Shown here one piece after another: positions 32,695-42,550 of a DNA stretch of 64,000 nucleotides. The DNA is taken from assembly GCA_963580285.1 (NCBI GenBank), contig OY757017.1:17625003-17689002 (forward strand). The letters run 5' to 3'. The notes under the pieces are model-generated. The model ran no database searches. It was not told the origin of the DNA and saw only the letters and a list, made by a program, of their open reading frames with translations. The position numbers were made by a program, and so were the translations under genes. Origin of the DNA: Lucinisca nassula (Eukaryota; Mollusca; Bivalvia; Lucinida; Lucinidae). Every line of letters starts with the position of its first letter. The stretch's first letter is position 1.

Positions 32695-33032
32695 TCAGTT
32701 GATGAACCTACCAGACTTTACTATGAAATCTTGTACTTGTTTAAATAAAATCTCGTTTTCATGGATTGACTTTCTTTCACAGCCAAATAAAAGATCGCGG
32801 GTGTTGTAATTTTGAAGGTCGTTAGGTAAGTATGTGTTACGGGCAGCGGTAAATCTCGGACAAGTAAATAGGAAATGGTATGCGCTCTCGAATCCACCAT
32901 ATAAGCAAGACGGACTTAACACTATGTTTTTATGGTATAAATGTGAATTGAGAGAACTGCATTCCATTCGTAACCTTGCTTGTAATATTTGCCCAATACG
33001 CGCACCCACATTATAATATTTTGGAGGTTTAC
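32695..33032 (-). pseudogene. LINE ORF2 C-terminal segment
   Basis: Continues the ORF2 frame beyond the inserted element: with the insert and one copy of its 6-bp target duplication removed, the frame stays open across the join. It contains 'ARIGQILQARLRMECSSLNS' and a Cys/His cluster 'SPSC...AYHFLFTCPRF', the C-terminal zinc-binding-like motif (C..C....H....C) of many APE LINEs. The second cysteine appears replaced by tyrosine. Ends with TGA or an equivalent stop at 32695. Confidence 0.8.
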
Positions 33033-33701
33033 TACGGAACCCGGGAAGGGACATGATTTTTTATTTTTATTATGTTGTGCGAACAAGATAATATCTTGAG
33101 CGGACAAGATATTATCTTGTTTGGACAACATATTATCTTGTCCGCACAAGATATTATCTTGTGCGGACAAGATATGATCTTGTTCGCACAACATATTATC
33201 TTGTCCGCACAAGATATTATCTTGTTCGGACAACATATTATCTTGTTTGCACAACATAGATCTTGGGAAGTTGTGCGGACAAGATATTATCTTGTGCGGA
33301 CAAGATATTATCTTGTGCGGACAAGATATTATCTTGTGCGGACAAGATAATATCTTGTGCGGACAAGATAATATCTTGTGCGCACAAGATCTATGTTGTG
33401 CAGACAAGATATTATCTTGTGCGGACAAGATAATATCTTGTTCGCACAACTTAATATCTTGTGCGGACAAGATAATATCTTGTCTGCACAAGATAATATG
33501 TTGTCTGCACAAGATAATATCTTGTTCGGACAAGATATTATCTTGTGCGGACAAGATATTATCTTGTGCGGACAAGATAATATCTTGTCCGCACAAGATA
33601 ATATCTTGTCCGCACAAGATAATATCTTGTCTGCACAAGATATTATCTTGTGCGCACAACTTATAAAATAAAAAAAATCATGTCCCTTCCCGGGTTCCGT
33701 A
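33033..33701. mobile_element. TIR element built of palindromic 21-bp units, copy 1
   Basis: The outer inverted repeats read TACGGAACCCGGGAAGGGA then CATGATTTTTT at both ends. They are flanked by a 6-bp direct repeat GTTTAC (33027-33032, 33702-33707) inside the LINE coding region. Between the TIRs about 27 units of a near-palindrome, ACAAGATA(T/A)TATCTTGT joined by 4-bp GCGG/CCGC/GCGC-type linkers, fill ~590 bp. One odd unit, 'caacatagatcttgggaag', sits at ~33253-33271. Both strands are open over long stretches because the unit is 21 bp, but there is no transposase. The copy at 46850-47351 has the same ends, the same odd unit and its own 6-bp duplication. Confidence 0.9.
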
Positions 33702-35290
33702 GTTTACTGTTGTTTCGGTTTATTTGATACTTAAAGGATGCTACTGAAGGCGCTTGCTTGGTATCATCCGGAAGGGCGTTCCAAGCTCGGATGGTTGAAG
33801 GGAAAAAGGAATTGTAAAACGAGTTTGAATGAGAGTCCAATGTCTGAATATCAGTGGCATGTCGAAGGTTGTAGTGGGTGGTTTCACCAACCAAAGGTGG
33901 AACAAGATCACTTAAGTAAGTGGGTGCAATGCCATAAACAATTTTGTAAAAGATGACCAGTTTATGAGTATTGCGTCTCGCTTGCAATGTATCCCACCCA
34001 TGTTCATTAAGGATTTTCGCGATACTGCACAATTTAGTAGCACCGGTTATAGTTCTCGCTGCATCTATATGAATAGCATCAATTTTCTTTTTCATTTCAG
34101 CTGGGGCATTGTCCCACACTGAGTCGCAGTATTCTATGAGAGGGAGAATAAAGGATTTATACATTTGCTCGAGTGCCTTTCTACTGATTCGAAATTTCAG
34201 CGCTCTCATAAGATTTAATCTGACCCAGGCCTTCTTTGTTATTTCATCAATGTGATTATTCCAGGTACAGGAACTTGATAGTGTGACACCAAGATGTTTA
34301 TGCCTTTGTGTTTCTGTCAAAATCACGTTATCCATGGTTAATGAGGGGTGTTGTACTTGATTAATTCTCCTAGAGAAGAGCATAGAAACGGTTTTCGTGG
34401 CATTAAAGCTAACTAACCATGTTTTGGCCCAGTTACTAATAGTAGCTAAATCAGTATTGAGTATGTTCGCAGCCGTTTGTGGAGAGTCAACTACGATATA
34501 AAGACTGGTGTCGTCTGCAAATAGGCGAATAAGGGACGTAATATCTTTCACAATATCATTTATGTAAATGAGAAATAACAATGGGCCGATTATAGATCCT
34601 TGTGGGACTCCAGCCTGAATCGGAACCCAGTCTGAGGCTTGACCGTTGATAACTACTCTCTGTTTTCGACCTGCAAGGTAGCTTGAAAACCAATCGACGA
34701 CCTTATTTGAACAACCAATGCCCGAGAGTTTGTGCAATAAGCCTTTGTGCCAAACTCTGTCGAAAGCCTTACTGATATCACAGAAAACTGCCCTAACCTC
34801 CTTGCCGCGATCCACAGCTTCACAGAACGAGTGATAAGTGTGAATCAGTTGATAAGTGGTTGAGTCACCTTGTCGAAACCCAGACTGCAATTGTGTCAGT
34901 ATGCCGTTGCTTACAGTATAATTATACAAATACTTATGGACACAGCGTTCCATTGTCTTCCCAATAGAACTCAAGAGTGAGATTGGTCTGTAGTTAGAAG
35001 GCATTGACTGGTCTTCTTTCTTGTGGATAGGCGAAACGTTAGCATCTTTCCATTGAGACGGAAAATAACACTTAGTTATTGAGCTATTAAAAATAACTGA
35101 CAGCGGTTCTGCCAAAATATCAGCACCTTCTTTCAAGAGACGAGAGCTCAAGAGGTCTGGGCCGCATGCTTTTTGGATATTGAGCTTGTCAAGAACGTCT
35201 CGTACGTATTGAATAGAAATTTCAATAATTTCAAGCGTGTGTTCAGATGCCGGTAAACCTGGTAATTTTTGTTTTCTTCGTTAACTCTGC
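33702..35290 (-). pseudogene. LINE reverse transcriptase domain
   Basis: The frame 35151-33702 (and upstream to ~35285 in the same frame) carries RT blocks in order: 'PSNYRPISLLSSIGK', 'LQSGFRQGDSTTYQL', 'FCDISKAFDRVWHKGLL' (first catalytic Asp), 'VPQGSIIGPLLFLIYIND' and 'LFADDTSLY' (catalytic Asp pair), then 'FFPSTIRAWNALPDD' beyond RT. A one-base frameshift near 35275 separates it from the endonuclease frame, which ends at 35148 in the wrong frame. All RT motifs look intact. The left edge runs straight into the inserted TIR element. Confidence 0.9.
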
Positions 35291-36461
35291 TTTGTGAAGC
35301 GAAATAGTTGTTGAGCATGTTGGCCTTTTGCAAGTTGTCCTCTGCATATTCGTTGTTCATAAATAAAGTAGGAATATCACTTGACGATTTGTTTATATTT
35401 AGAAATTGCTTTGCTGTTTTCCAAAACGGTTTAGTATTTGATGCTTCAGAAGAAAGTAAACTGTCCAGTTTATCATAATACGCTTTCTTGGATATTCTAA
35501 TTTCGTTAACGATCTTATTTCGTAGCATTTTATATTTTAACCAAAATACATTATTGGAAGTTCGTTTAAAGTTTCTGTAATTTCGTCTTCGTTTTCTAAT
35601 AAGATTTCGTATTCGACAAGTTATCCAAGGGTGTTCTGCGGGTCTGACAATAATGGTTTTGTTTGGAATTGACTGTTCAGCGGCCAGAAAAATTGTATCC
35701 GTGACAAGTTTAACACTATCATCAATGTCATTACAAGATCTTAGTTTCCTAACCAGATCGTGTTCCATCAATAATGCCCGATACCTATCATAGTCCGCAA
35801 GAGGGTAATTCCATATACGCCTTTTGAATGTTTTGACGGACGGACGAAGAAACTTTAAAAGCACAAAAATCGGACAGTGATATCTGATCTGTTCTGGTAA
35901 GAAACACTCTGACACACCGCTTGTCAAAACGTTTGAATTGCTTCGTACCAACATTAAGTCAATCAATGAATGTGAATTTTCGGTAAAGTGTGTTGGCTCA
36001 TTTATTAATTGGCTAAGGTTATATTCTTGAATAAGATTTGACATTTTATTCGTTGAGTCTTGGCCTAAGTTATAGTTGAAATCACCTAAGATAAAGATAT
36101 CTGTAATATTGGTACTGTATGCCCTATCTATGCTTTCCTCAATTAAACTGAAGTAAGTGTTTCCGCTATTTGGTGGCCTATAAAAACCACCTATGAGAAT
36201 TTTCCTGGATCTAACAATTACCTCTATCCAGACAGCCTCAAGACCGTGAATTTCCAAGTCTGTTCGACGCCTGCATGAAAAAGAATCTCGGACATAAACA
36301 ACTACCCCTCCACCAGGACGGTCAACCCTATCAGATCTGAACGGAGGTAAAAAATTGTCAATGCAAATGCTTGCGGTTTGAATTTCCGGTTTCAGCCAGC
36401 TTTCAGAAAAGATCATTATATCGTATATATCTGCTTCAGACCGAACAAAATCATGTTTAGG
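35148..36461 (-). pseudogene. LINE AP-like endonuclease domain
   Basis: Motifs of the APE family appear in order: 'FSESWL' (catalytic Glu), 'RSDRVDRPGGGVVVYVRD', 'GGFYRPPNS', 'ILGDFNYNLG' (GDFN) and 'HSLIDLMLV'. The final SDH-type motif reads 'IRYHCPIF', so the conserved Asp before His is tyrosine here. The endonuclease would nick target DNA to prime reverse transcription. A nonsense codon at 36464-36462 separates this segment from the leader in the same frame. The linker after the endonuclease is basic ('RIRNLIRKRRRNYRNFKR'). Confidence 0.88.
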
Positions 36462-36947
36462 TTATAAGCTTTGGATGTTAAGATGTAGAATACTTAGGTG
36501 ATTCGACATAAGATCAAACGAACTAGTAAGGCTTGAATCAGTACTGCTTTCGACAGAGCTCGGACCAGGATTGCTTTCTATGTCTCCACTTATCAATAGA
36601 AGAAGAGCTAACCAAGTAGTGCTGACAACAGTAGTTAAGAGAAGAAAACAGTGTGTACTGAATCGCAGATTTTCGTAGGCGATATTAATACAGCGCCGGA
36701 AAGGGCGTTTGATCGTTTTATATGTCTCGTTGCTGCGCTGCAATGCTAAAATCAGACTTAAACAAGAAGAGCTGTAATTACAATGATGAAGTGTTGAGAG
36801 GTAAAGTAGTAGCATCAAGTTAAATTTGTGAAATTTTAGAGATTTCTGCGTTCCTAGCCTAAGTGTATTGGATACACCGTAAAAACCACCAAGTCCATCC
36901 GATTCGAATTTACGACCCATCATGTAATGCTTAGGAGGACCCACCAA
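36462..36947 (-). pseudogene. LINE ORF2 leader with hydrophobic segment and 2A-like ribosome-skipping motif
   Basis: A ~160-residue leader ends in a hydrophobic stretch ('CFLLLTTVVSTTWLALLLLI') followed at once by 'SGDIESNPGP'. The D-x-E-x-N-P-G-P signature is the 2A motif at which ribosomes skip a peptide bond, releasing the upstream peptide. 2A-like motifs are established at the N termini of some APE LINEs. After the motif come a Ser-rich linker and the endonuclease start 'ILHLNIQSL', then an in-frame TAA. An earlier hydrophobic stretch ('LMLLLYLSTLHHC') is also present. The start codon is uncertain; a signal-peptide-like frame at 37132-36920 may be the true beginning if a frameshift intervenes. 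Confidence 0.8.
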
Positions 36948-37206
36948 GGAATCAGATGGTACAATGATGGCCGATACGGTGCATCAATCCGGGGTTTCTT
37001 TCTTTGTTCACCCATAACTGAGACGTGTTTTCCAGTGGCATCATAGCGTTTAGGGTATGGGGAGCCGGTCGTGAAAGAAAGTTGAAGAGAACAAAGAAAA
37101 ATAGCTGAAACAAAACAATAACACATAGTCAAAGCAGAAGGTGTGGTTAGGTGACACTAAGCTGCTGCTAATCGTATGGATAAATGATGTTAATGGGATA
37201 CAGTAC

Positions 37207-37427
37207 TCAACCCCCCTGTACCAAATGGAATCTTCCTCCGCACACACAGTAGGAGTCAATTTCGAAACCAAGGGCATCTTATTTATTTTTTTGTTTTTGA
37301 AAATAGCTGAACTTTTTGCAAACAGTACAGGCCCAGATCAGACGCCGCTTTCTGCGGCGCCCGGTATGGGCCCGCACTGTCCCCAAGGGCACCCGCCCTG
37401 GGCTCTCCGGCACGAAATGGGCTAAGC
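37207..37427. mobile_element. TTAA MITE family M2, copy b
   Basis: 'gtaccaaatggaatcttcct' at one end and 'gcaaacagtacaggcccagatc', 'gacgccgctttctgcggcg', 'aaatgggct' towards the other. The terminal TTAAs have decayed (TCAA, CTAA). Confidence 0.7.
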
Positions 37428-37941
37428 CACTGTATACAATTAAAAGTGACTAAGCGTAATGCGGAACCCAGAACAGCAAACAGTGTAGGCCCATTTGATG
37501 TGACTCACGGTGAGACATTTCAACAAGGTTCACACCGCCCACCGAACTTAGGTTCCGGTTCTAAGGCTGAAGAAAATCATAATGGATTGGTAAGGGAGAT
37601 GTTACTGTCTCCGAGCTCAATGAGTCGTAACAATGACAATTTATAATACGTCTACAGACTCGTACGGATTCCGGGTATAAGAAAATGTTAAACTAGCCCA
37701 ATACTGGATATCCTGTAAGAGAGAAACACACACACGCACGCATAAATACTTTGAAGGCAGATTGCGAATTGTGACGGTCCACTATACCATCATTGGAGCC
37801 CAACAGAGTCATCTAACCTGGACGGCACCGTCGAGCATCCATATCCATGCCACGGAGGAAAATACAAGAATATAAAGTATAATGTAGCCCATACTGCGTA
37901 GTTGGGTAGGTAAGGATTTCTATAGCATGATATGAAGGCAA
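37428..37941. other. No gene recognised
   Basis: No domain, repeat or RNA that I can support. Confidence 0.35.
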
Positions 37942-38304
37942 TACAATCGAACTCCAATTGCTCGTACACCTTTGGGACCATGAAAACGTGCCCGAGACAA
38001 GGACAGTCCGAGCCACCGAGGGCCAACCATAGACCCAAGTCTGTTGGCACTATATAAATTAAAGGAATAAGTTTTCGATCTTATGAACAGATAAGACATG
38101 CTGTATGCCCTCATTAGAACTGCCCCGTTTCAACAAGCACACAAAGCATGTGTTTTGATGTTGAACTACGAGAAAAAACTTCCTAGGGAGCTACTGAATT
38201 AATTCCGCGGAAACTTAAGAATGAGTACAGAAATACGGAAACTTAAGAATGAAACCAGCCATGGGAATCGTGCCATCAGTGTTCGAGCCTTTGAAGTCGG
38301 TATG
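37942..38304. mobile_element. Pogo/Tigger-like MITE (T), copy 1
   Basis: Left end 'tacaatcgaactccaattg' and 'ctcgtacacctttgggacc'; right end 'gccatcagtgttcgagcc' and 'tttgaagtcggta'. These face each other as imperfect inverted repeats of the TA-C-A-G-T-x-G-A-A type. The better-preserved copy is at 58220-58572. Both hold an internal 'cattagaa..gcctc' hairpin. Confidence 0.6.
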
Positions 38305-38429
38305 TATGAGATACGGATTTCGGAGACTGAGCAGGTTGAGGCGAGACGCAGCGCATTTATTACTCATACCGTGTATGAGAACAATCCGTATATGGTCGCA
38401 TATCCATATTCAGTCGCATAAACATCACA

Positions 38430-38860
38430 AAATCACGCCTATATAATTTTGACCCCCTCAAACCCCACTTTTATTTAGGAAAACTGTGGTTTGTAGGGGT
38501 AAAAAAAAATCAAAAATGCGTTCCTTTAAGAGCAATGAAAACATTCATAAGAAAGAAGATGGGTCATACAACGTAGTTTCGGCTAATAAAGCCTCATCAG
38601 TGACCCTGTAATGATCCGGCAAGGAAAGCCAGAGGAAACATACTGCAATTTTGCGAATTTCGAATAGGCAGTCGATACAAAGATTGATATAAATCAAAAC
38701 CTTATTTATCTTATTCCCACCCTAAGACACAGACCGTGGGTACCCGTTAGAACCGCCTCATCGATATTCCGAGATGAAACAAGAAAAATATCACAATTTT
38801 TCATCTCAAAATTTTCATTTTTTCGGCGATAAAGGTTTCAATGTTTTGGTATAGGCGTGA
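38430..38860. mobile_element. P-family MITE, copy 3, split by a 190-bp repeat
   Basis: The left half 'aaatcacgcctatataattt' to 'gtttgtaggggt' and right half 'gtgggtacccgttagaacc' to 'ggtataggcgtgatttcgt' belong together. They are separated by 38508-38700. The core palindrome is damaged on one side. Confidence 0.65.
38508..38700. mobile_element. ~190-bp dispersed repeat inserted in P-family MITE
   Basis: 'gttcctttaagagcaatgaa', 'ttcggctaataaagcctcat' and 'gtaatgatccggcaa' match 60294-60485, where the repeat lies inside a mariner-derived element. Two copies in unrelated hosts show independent mobility or capture. No ORF. Confidence 0.7.
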
Positions 38861-39420
38861 TTTCGTAATGGGGTGAATATAAGTGCATACACAAAATTTA
38901 CACTCAAGCACATACGTTCTTACACAGTCATGTAAACAAACATAACTGAGCAAAATTATACATAGGCATGCCGTAATGAACATATTAATAAAATGATGAC
39001 AGACCCCCATGTGTGCCTTTGGAAGATATTTGTTATATGTTCACGACAACATGCCCATACAGAATGTCCTGCTAATCATATCACTTTTAAATAGTCCTTA
39101 ACGCATTTATAAAGGAAGCATACATGACAAGAAATGTTTAACACTTTTAACAAGGTTCCTTCCTTTGCAATGTATAGCCCATATGACGATCTCAACATGC
39201 CCATACAAAATGTTCTGTTAACCATAGTACTAGAACTCGTCCGCGAGATATGAAACAATACATTTATTTTACACGTTTGTGAAGGACATATATGTGACCA
39301 CTTGAGCAGAACATACAAAAAATGAAAATAAAGATGGATAATATGGCTTAACAATACCCACACCTAGGGTGGACACTGTCAAACTCAAGCACTGGCCACA
39401 CATAATGTTACAAATCCGTG
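38861..39420. repeat. Degenerate ~145-bp direct repeat; no gene
   Basis: 'acatgcccatacagaatgtc' (~39050) and 'acatgcccatacaaaatgtt' (~39195) head two diverged units. No coding sequence supported. Confidence 0.5.
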
Positions 39421-39565
39421 AAACCATGTCTCGCTCCCAGACATAGGCCGTCGGTACTCGTTGAGGCTGTTCTAACGAGCACGCACAACCCACGCTCCGA
39501 ATAATAAGTAAAAAAGGTCAAAATTATTCATCATAAAAAACCGTTTTGGAAACAAATACACTATG
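39421..39565. mobile_element. P-family fragment, copy 4
   Basis: 'cagacataggccgtcggtac', 'tcgttgaggctgttctaacg' and 'gagcacgcacaacccacgct' form a degraded core. The flanks 'actatgtcacacggatgtgt' are A-type. Confidence 0.55.
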
Positions 39566-39899
39566 TCACACGGATGTGTTTTGGACAAATTTATCGTGAG
39601 GATTTACTTAAATTATGCTGACAGAACACGCACCAGGCTCGATGGTTCGTGATACAGGGAGGGAAACAGTGAAGGCCTGGAAGTGGTTAGCCACCACCAC
39701 CGCCAGGCTTACCCTGTTAGTATTATGAAGTGAATATCCTCTAAAATTTCATTTTACTCCCAATACTGAATACGTAGTATTTCAGTGTAGCTCATTACTC
39801 ATCAGAAAGTCATGTGACGGTATAACGGCAACAGTTAGACCGTCCTTACTCGCTTCTATACTACAGTGACATTTTCTATACTGTTCAACAAAAAATGTC
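39566..39899. other. No gene recognised
   Basis: Short AT-rich stretch without a supported feature. Confidence 0.35.
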
Positions 39900-40131
39900 A
39901 TTTACCCATATATGACAATGGAATCTTCCACGTAGTAAGTTTGGAGTGGTCCATTCCAATTTTAGGGGTATCAGGTTTGTTTGTTCGTGTTTTTTTTTTC
40001 TTGCAAAAATGTATGTTTGTTTAAACAAACAGTGTACAACCAGATCAGACGCCGTAGAACGCGGCGTCTGATCTGGGTCTGCATTGTTTGCCAATTTCTC
40101 ATAAAAGGGCCGATAGGCATATTTGGGTTAA
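39900..40131. mobile_element. TTAA MITE family M2, copy c
   Basis: Runs from 'tttacccatatatgacaatg' to 'tatttgggttaa'. The internal palindrome 'accagatcagacgccgt' / 'gcggcgtctgatctgggt' lies at ~40037-40079, and 'gtggtccattccaatttta' matches copy e. It ends 43 bp from the stop of the LINE ORF1. Confidence 0.75.
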
Positions 40132-40174
40132 ATGCACTAAACAATGGTTATTATTTCGCAGTGGCAGTATTTAA

Positions 40175-41284
40175 TTATCTATTACGGGTACTATTTGAGC
40201 CCGTTGCATCACTGCTAGCAGTTGCGCCTGGGTTCTGCTTTCTCGCAAGTTCATTTCTAGCCTCCTTGGGATCACCAAATTTATTGACGTCACATACAGT
40301 TTTGATTACGTGTCGGTTGTCATCATTATCCCTAACAAGAATCTTGCCGTCAGAGGTGTAAGCAGATTTAATTTTGCCCACTCGAGCTAAGCACCTAGCA
40401 TCAAACAAGAGTTTGGAACGAGACCTTGTTAAGTCTTCATTAATGAAGATGTGCCTCATATCTTGTCTGTCTCGCAAGTCTTTGCGCATAATGTACACTT
40501 TTTGCCTCGCATTATAAGTAGAAAACTTCACAAGAATGTCACGATCTTGTTTCTTGCCAAGTCTTCGCCTGTCCTCGATTTTACCGACCCGATGTGATCT
40601 GTCAATATCGGCAGGATGTAGAGCTACATTAAACTCAGAAGCTAAATTAATGATCAGTTCGTCCGTTTTCTCGGTGGGATTTTCAGGTAAACCGGATACT
40701 CTTAGTGAGTTTCGGCGGCTGTATTGTTCAAGTGAGTCATTGTTGTACTCGACTTGAGCAACCCTCATTTGCAGATCATCGTTGTCCTTTCTAATATTTG
40801 AATTTTCAGTCGTGAGGTTCTTGACTTGTTCCTTTAATGAACCAACGTCATCTTTCAGTGCATCGACATCACTTTTCAACCCCTTCATGTCTTCTTTAAG
40901 CGGACCTGTGACCTCCAGCACAGCTTCCTTTATAATGTTTTTCATGAAAGGCATCATATCACGGAAGAGTGTTTTCAACTCTGGCAGCATCATTGACCTC
41001 AATTCACTTGCAATCTGGACAATGTCCTCAGGATTGATTGGCTGAGTTAGAAGGTGGACGGCGTCTCATCCATATTCACGTGGACTGCCAGCTTCGAGAT
41101 CGTCCTCGTTCGAGTCCATATCTTCAGCGGCAATGGCATCAGAGCCATGGCGTGTCTTCTTTTGTAACCACTCTTGTGCGTCGAGTGGTGAAGTCGCCTC
41201 TCGCTTACCGTCAGCTTTATTTCTTGGTGTCTTGGTAACTGTGTTTTTACCCGCGATTTGCTTTGACTTAGCTTTATCCGCCAT
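40175..41284 (-). pseudogene. LINE ORF1 protein, single frame with one nonsense codon
   Basis: The frame runs 41284 to 40175 (about 369 codons) with one TGA at 41068-41066; everything after it is in the same frame. N terminus: basic, low complexity ('MADKAKSKQIAGKN', 'KTPRNKADGKRE'). Middle (about codons 95-180): a heptad-like coiled coil ('LKEDMKGLKSDVDALKDDVG', 'LKEQVKNLTTENSNIRKDN'). Then 'EQYSRRNSLRVSGLPE', the start of the RRM-like domain seen in L1-type ORF1 proteins and in many CR1/Daphne/Crack ORF1s, followed by a basic C-terminal domain ('HRVGKIEDRRRLGKKQDRDI'). Such proteins bind RNA as trimers and accompany the LINE RNA. It is on the same strand and side expected for the LINE at 32.6-36.9 kb, but several MITEs lie between. 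Confidence 0.85.
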
Positions 41285-41705
41285 TATACTTGTTGAGAGC
41301 GGTATATAAGTAATGTCAAGTAGTATACTTTTTAGTCCTCCAGCGCGAACCCTGTTTTACCACAAGGCCGTTAATTTACCGCTATAATTAACAATGGATG
41401 CACGTTTGTGTGAGTTGTATACAATGGCGGCTTCCACGACGAAATATGAGCAAAAGTAAAATTCCTCTACCTTATAAATTCCAGTTTAACATTATCCAGA
41501 GAAGTAATTAGCACTATTAACACATCCTAAACAGAGTTATATAGTCCCCTAGACCACACCTCCAAGAGAGTCCAAGAATATCACATATTAATCAATAAAA
41601 CTCAGAGCACTGAAGATCACGTCTAACCGCCATTCTAACCGGAGACGTTTTTTACCAAAAAAATATGTTACAGATTTTCATCAGTAAAATGACGTTTTGT
41701 AGGTT
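41285..41705. other. Probable LINE 5' UTR side; no gene recognised
   Basis: Directly upstream of ORF1 in its sense, so it may hold LINE 5' UTR. No protein or RNA feature is identified. Confidence 0.35.
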
Positions 41706-41992
41706 TTGTTTGTTTGTTTGTTTGATTTGAAGTTTTACGTCCCCGTCAACACTGTTAAGGTAATTTTGGAGACGTTGCTTGCAACTTTGTGGGACTTTTA
41801 CCCGATATTGAGATGAAATGACATCTCAAGTCCTGTCGCCCAATGAAACCAATAGGGTTTATAAGCATGGATGGGCCGACACGCACCGCATTGCATTGGC
41901 AGGCTTAGATCCTCCAAGCGGTTTACCAGTACTCGTGTGCGGTTCGGTTTCAGCTCTGCGTGGAAGCAGCATGCATTCCATCTATTTCGTTT
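41706..41992 (+). mobile_element. SINE-C copy 9
   Basis: Begins with three GTTT units and 'gatttgaagttttacgtccc', and ends early at 'catctatttcg' without the GC-rich 5' terminus, so it is 5'-truncated. Confidence 0.85.
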
Positions 41993-42168
41993 TGCAGGTA
42001 TGATAGAGTGCAATATGTGACAAGGATGTGTTATCGTTATGTTGGAATAAAGGTATAATGTGTGTGTCTATGAAATAAAATAATAAAATGATGTGTGCAA
42101 TCATAAGAATCGATTTCAATGAGTACACGAAATATATCTTTTTCAAATGCTACCACAACAACAACCCC

Positions 42169-42273
42169 GCCCCCCCCCCCCCCCGAAAAAACAAACAAAC
42201 AAAAAACAAAACAAACAAAAACAAACAAACAAAAAACAAACAACAACAACAAAAAAAAAAAAAAAAAAAAAAA
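42169..42273. repeat. C tract followed by (CAAA)n/A-rich tract
   Basis: About 15 C, then ~85 bp of A with scattered C. ORFs here are low complexity (Pro then Lys/Asn/Gln) and not genes. Confidence 0.85.
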
Positions 42274-42299
42274 ATATTACGATAACATACCCGTGCGAC

Positions 42300-42550
42300 A
42301 GAGTGTATTATTTCAAATCTCCAAAATGGCTAGTTTTCGGAAGATATTCTGTGATTTTTATCTTATTTATACTCCAAAGAAATGTTGTGGATGCTCGTTA
42401 GATGAGGCGGTTCTAACGAGTACCCACACCCTATGTCTCGGAGCAGAAATAAGAAAAATAATGTATACCCCCGTAAACCCATGTTGTCTCTATATAATTT
42501 GGGGTTAATGGGGTGTTCATTTTACGGACTTGTTCACGTGATAAACCTTC
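42300..42550. mobile_element. P-family MITE, copy 5
   Basis: The core 'tgtggatgctcgttagatga' / 'ggcggttctaacgagtaccc' is slightly damaged. Flanks 'ggagcagaaataagaaaaat' and 'ggggtgttcattttacggac' match A-type copies, in reverse orientation. Confidence 0.7.

Larger units (their letters stand above)
32640..36950 (-). mobile_element. APE-type LINE, ORF2 region with 2A-like motif, interrupted by a TIR element
   Basis: Minus-strand order: hydrophobic leader and 2A-like motif (36947-36560), AP-like endonuclease (~36480-35850), reverse transcriptase (~35300-33900), then, across an insertion at 33701-33033, a C-terminal Cys/His segment ending at 32695. The RT style ('GVPQGSIIGPLLFLIYIND', 'FADD') is CR1/Crack/Jockey-like. 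Four lesions: a nonsense codon at ~36464, a frameshift at ~35275, a missing endonuclease Asp, and the inserted element. ORF1 of a LINE on the same strand lies further upstream (40175-41284), but I cannot show that it belongs to this copy. Confidence 0.88.

Noticed and set aside
32922..33659. 245-codon minus-strand ORF and the plus-strand ORFs of 139, 97 and 92 codons as real genes
   Set aside because: They arise because the palindromic unit is 21 bp long; both strands are open in register with the repeat. The 245-codon ORF also runs on into LINE sequence.
33070..33665. Regular direct repeats resembling a CRISPR array
   Set aside because: Units are 21 bp with 4-bp variable linkers and no spacers; the genome is animal-type and the array lies between TIRs with a target duplication.
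36462..36947. Host gene or picornavirus-like fragment because of the 2A motif
   Set aside because: The frame continues directly into a LINE endonuclease and RT; no capsid, helicase or viral protease motif nearby.
42119..42508. 129-codon ORF with Pro and Lys/Asn runs
   Set aside because: Translation of C tract and A-rich low-complexity DNA running into a P-family MITE.
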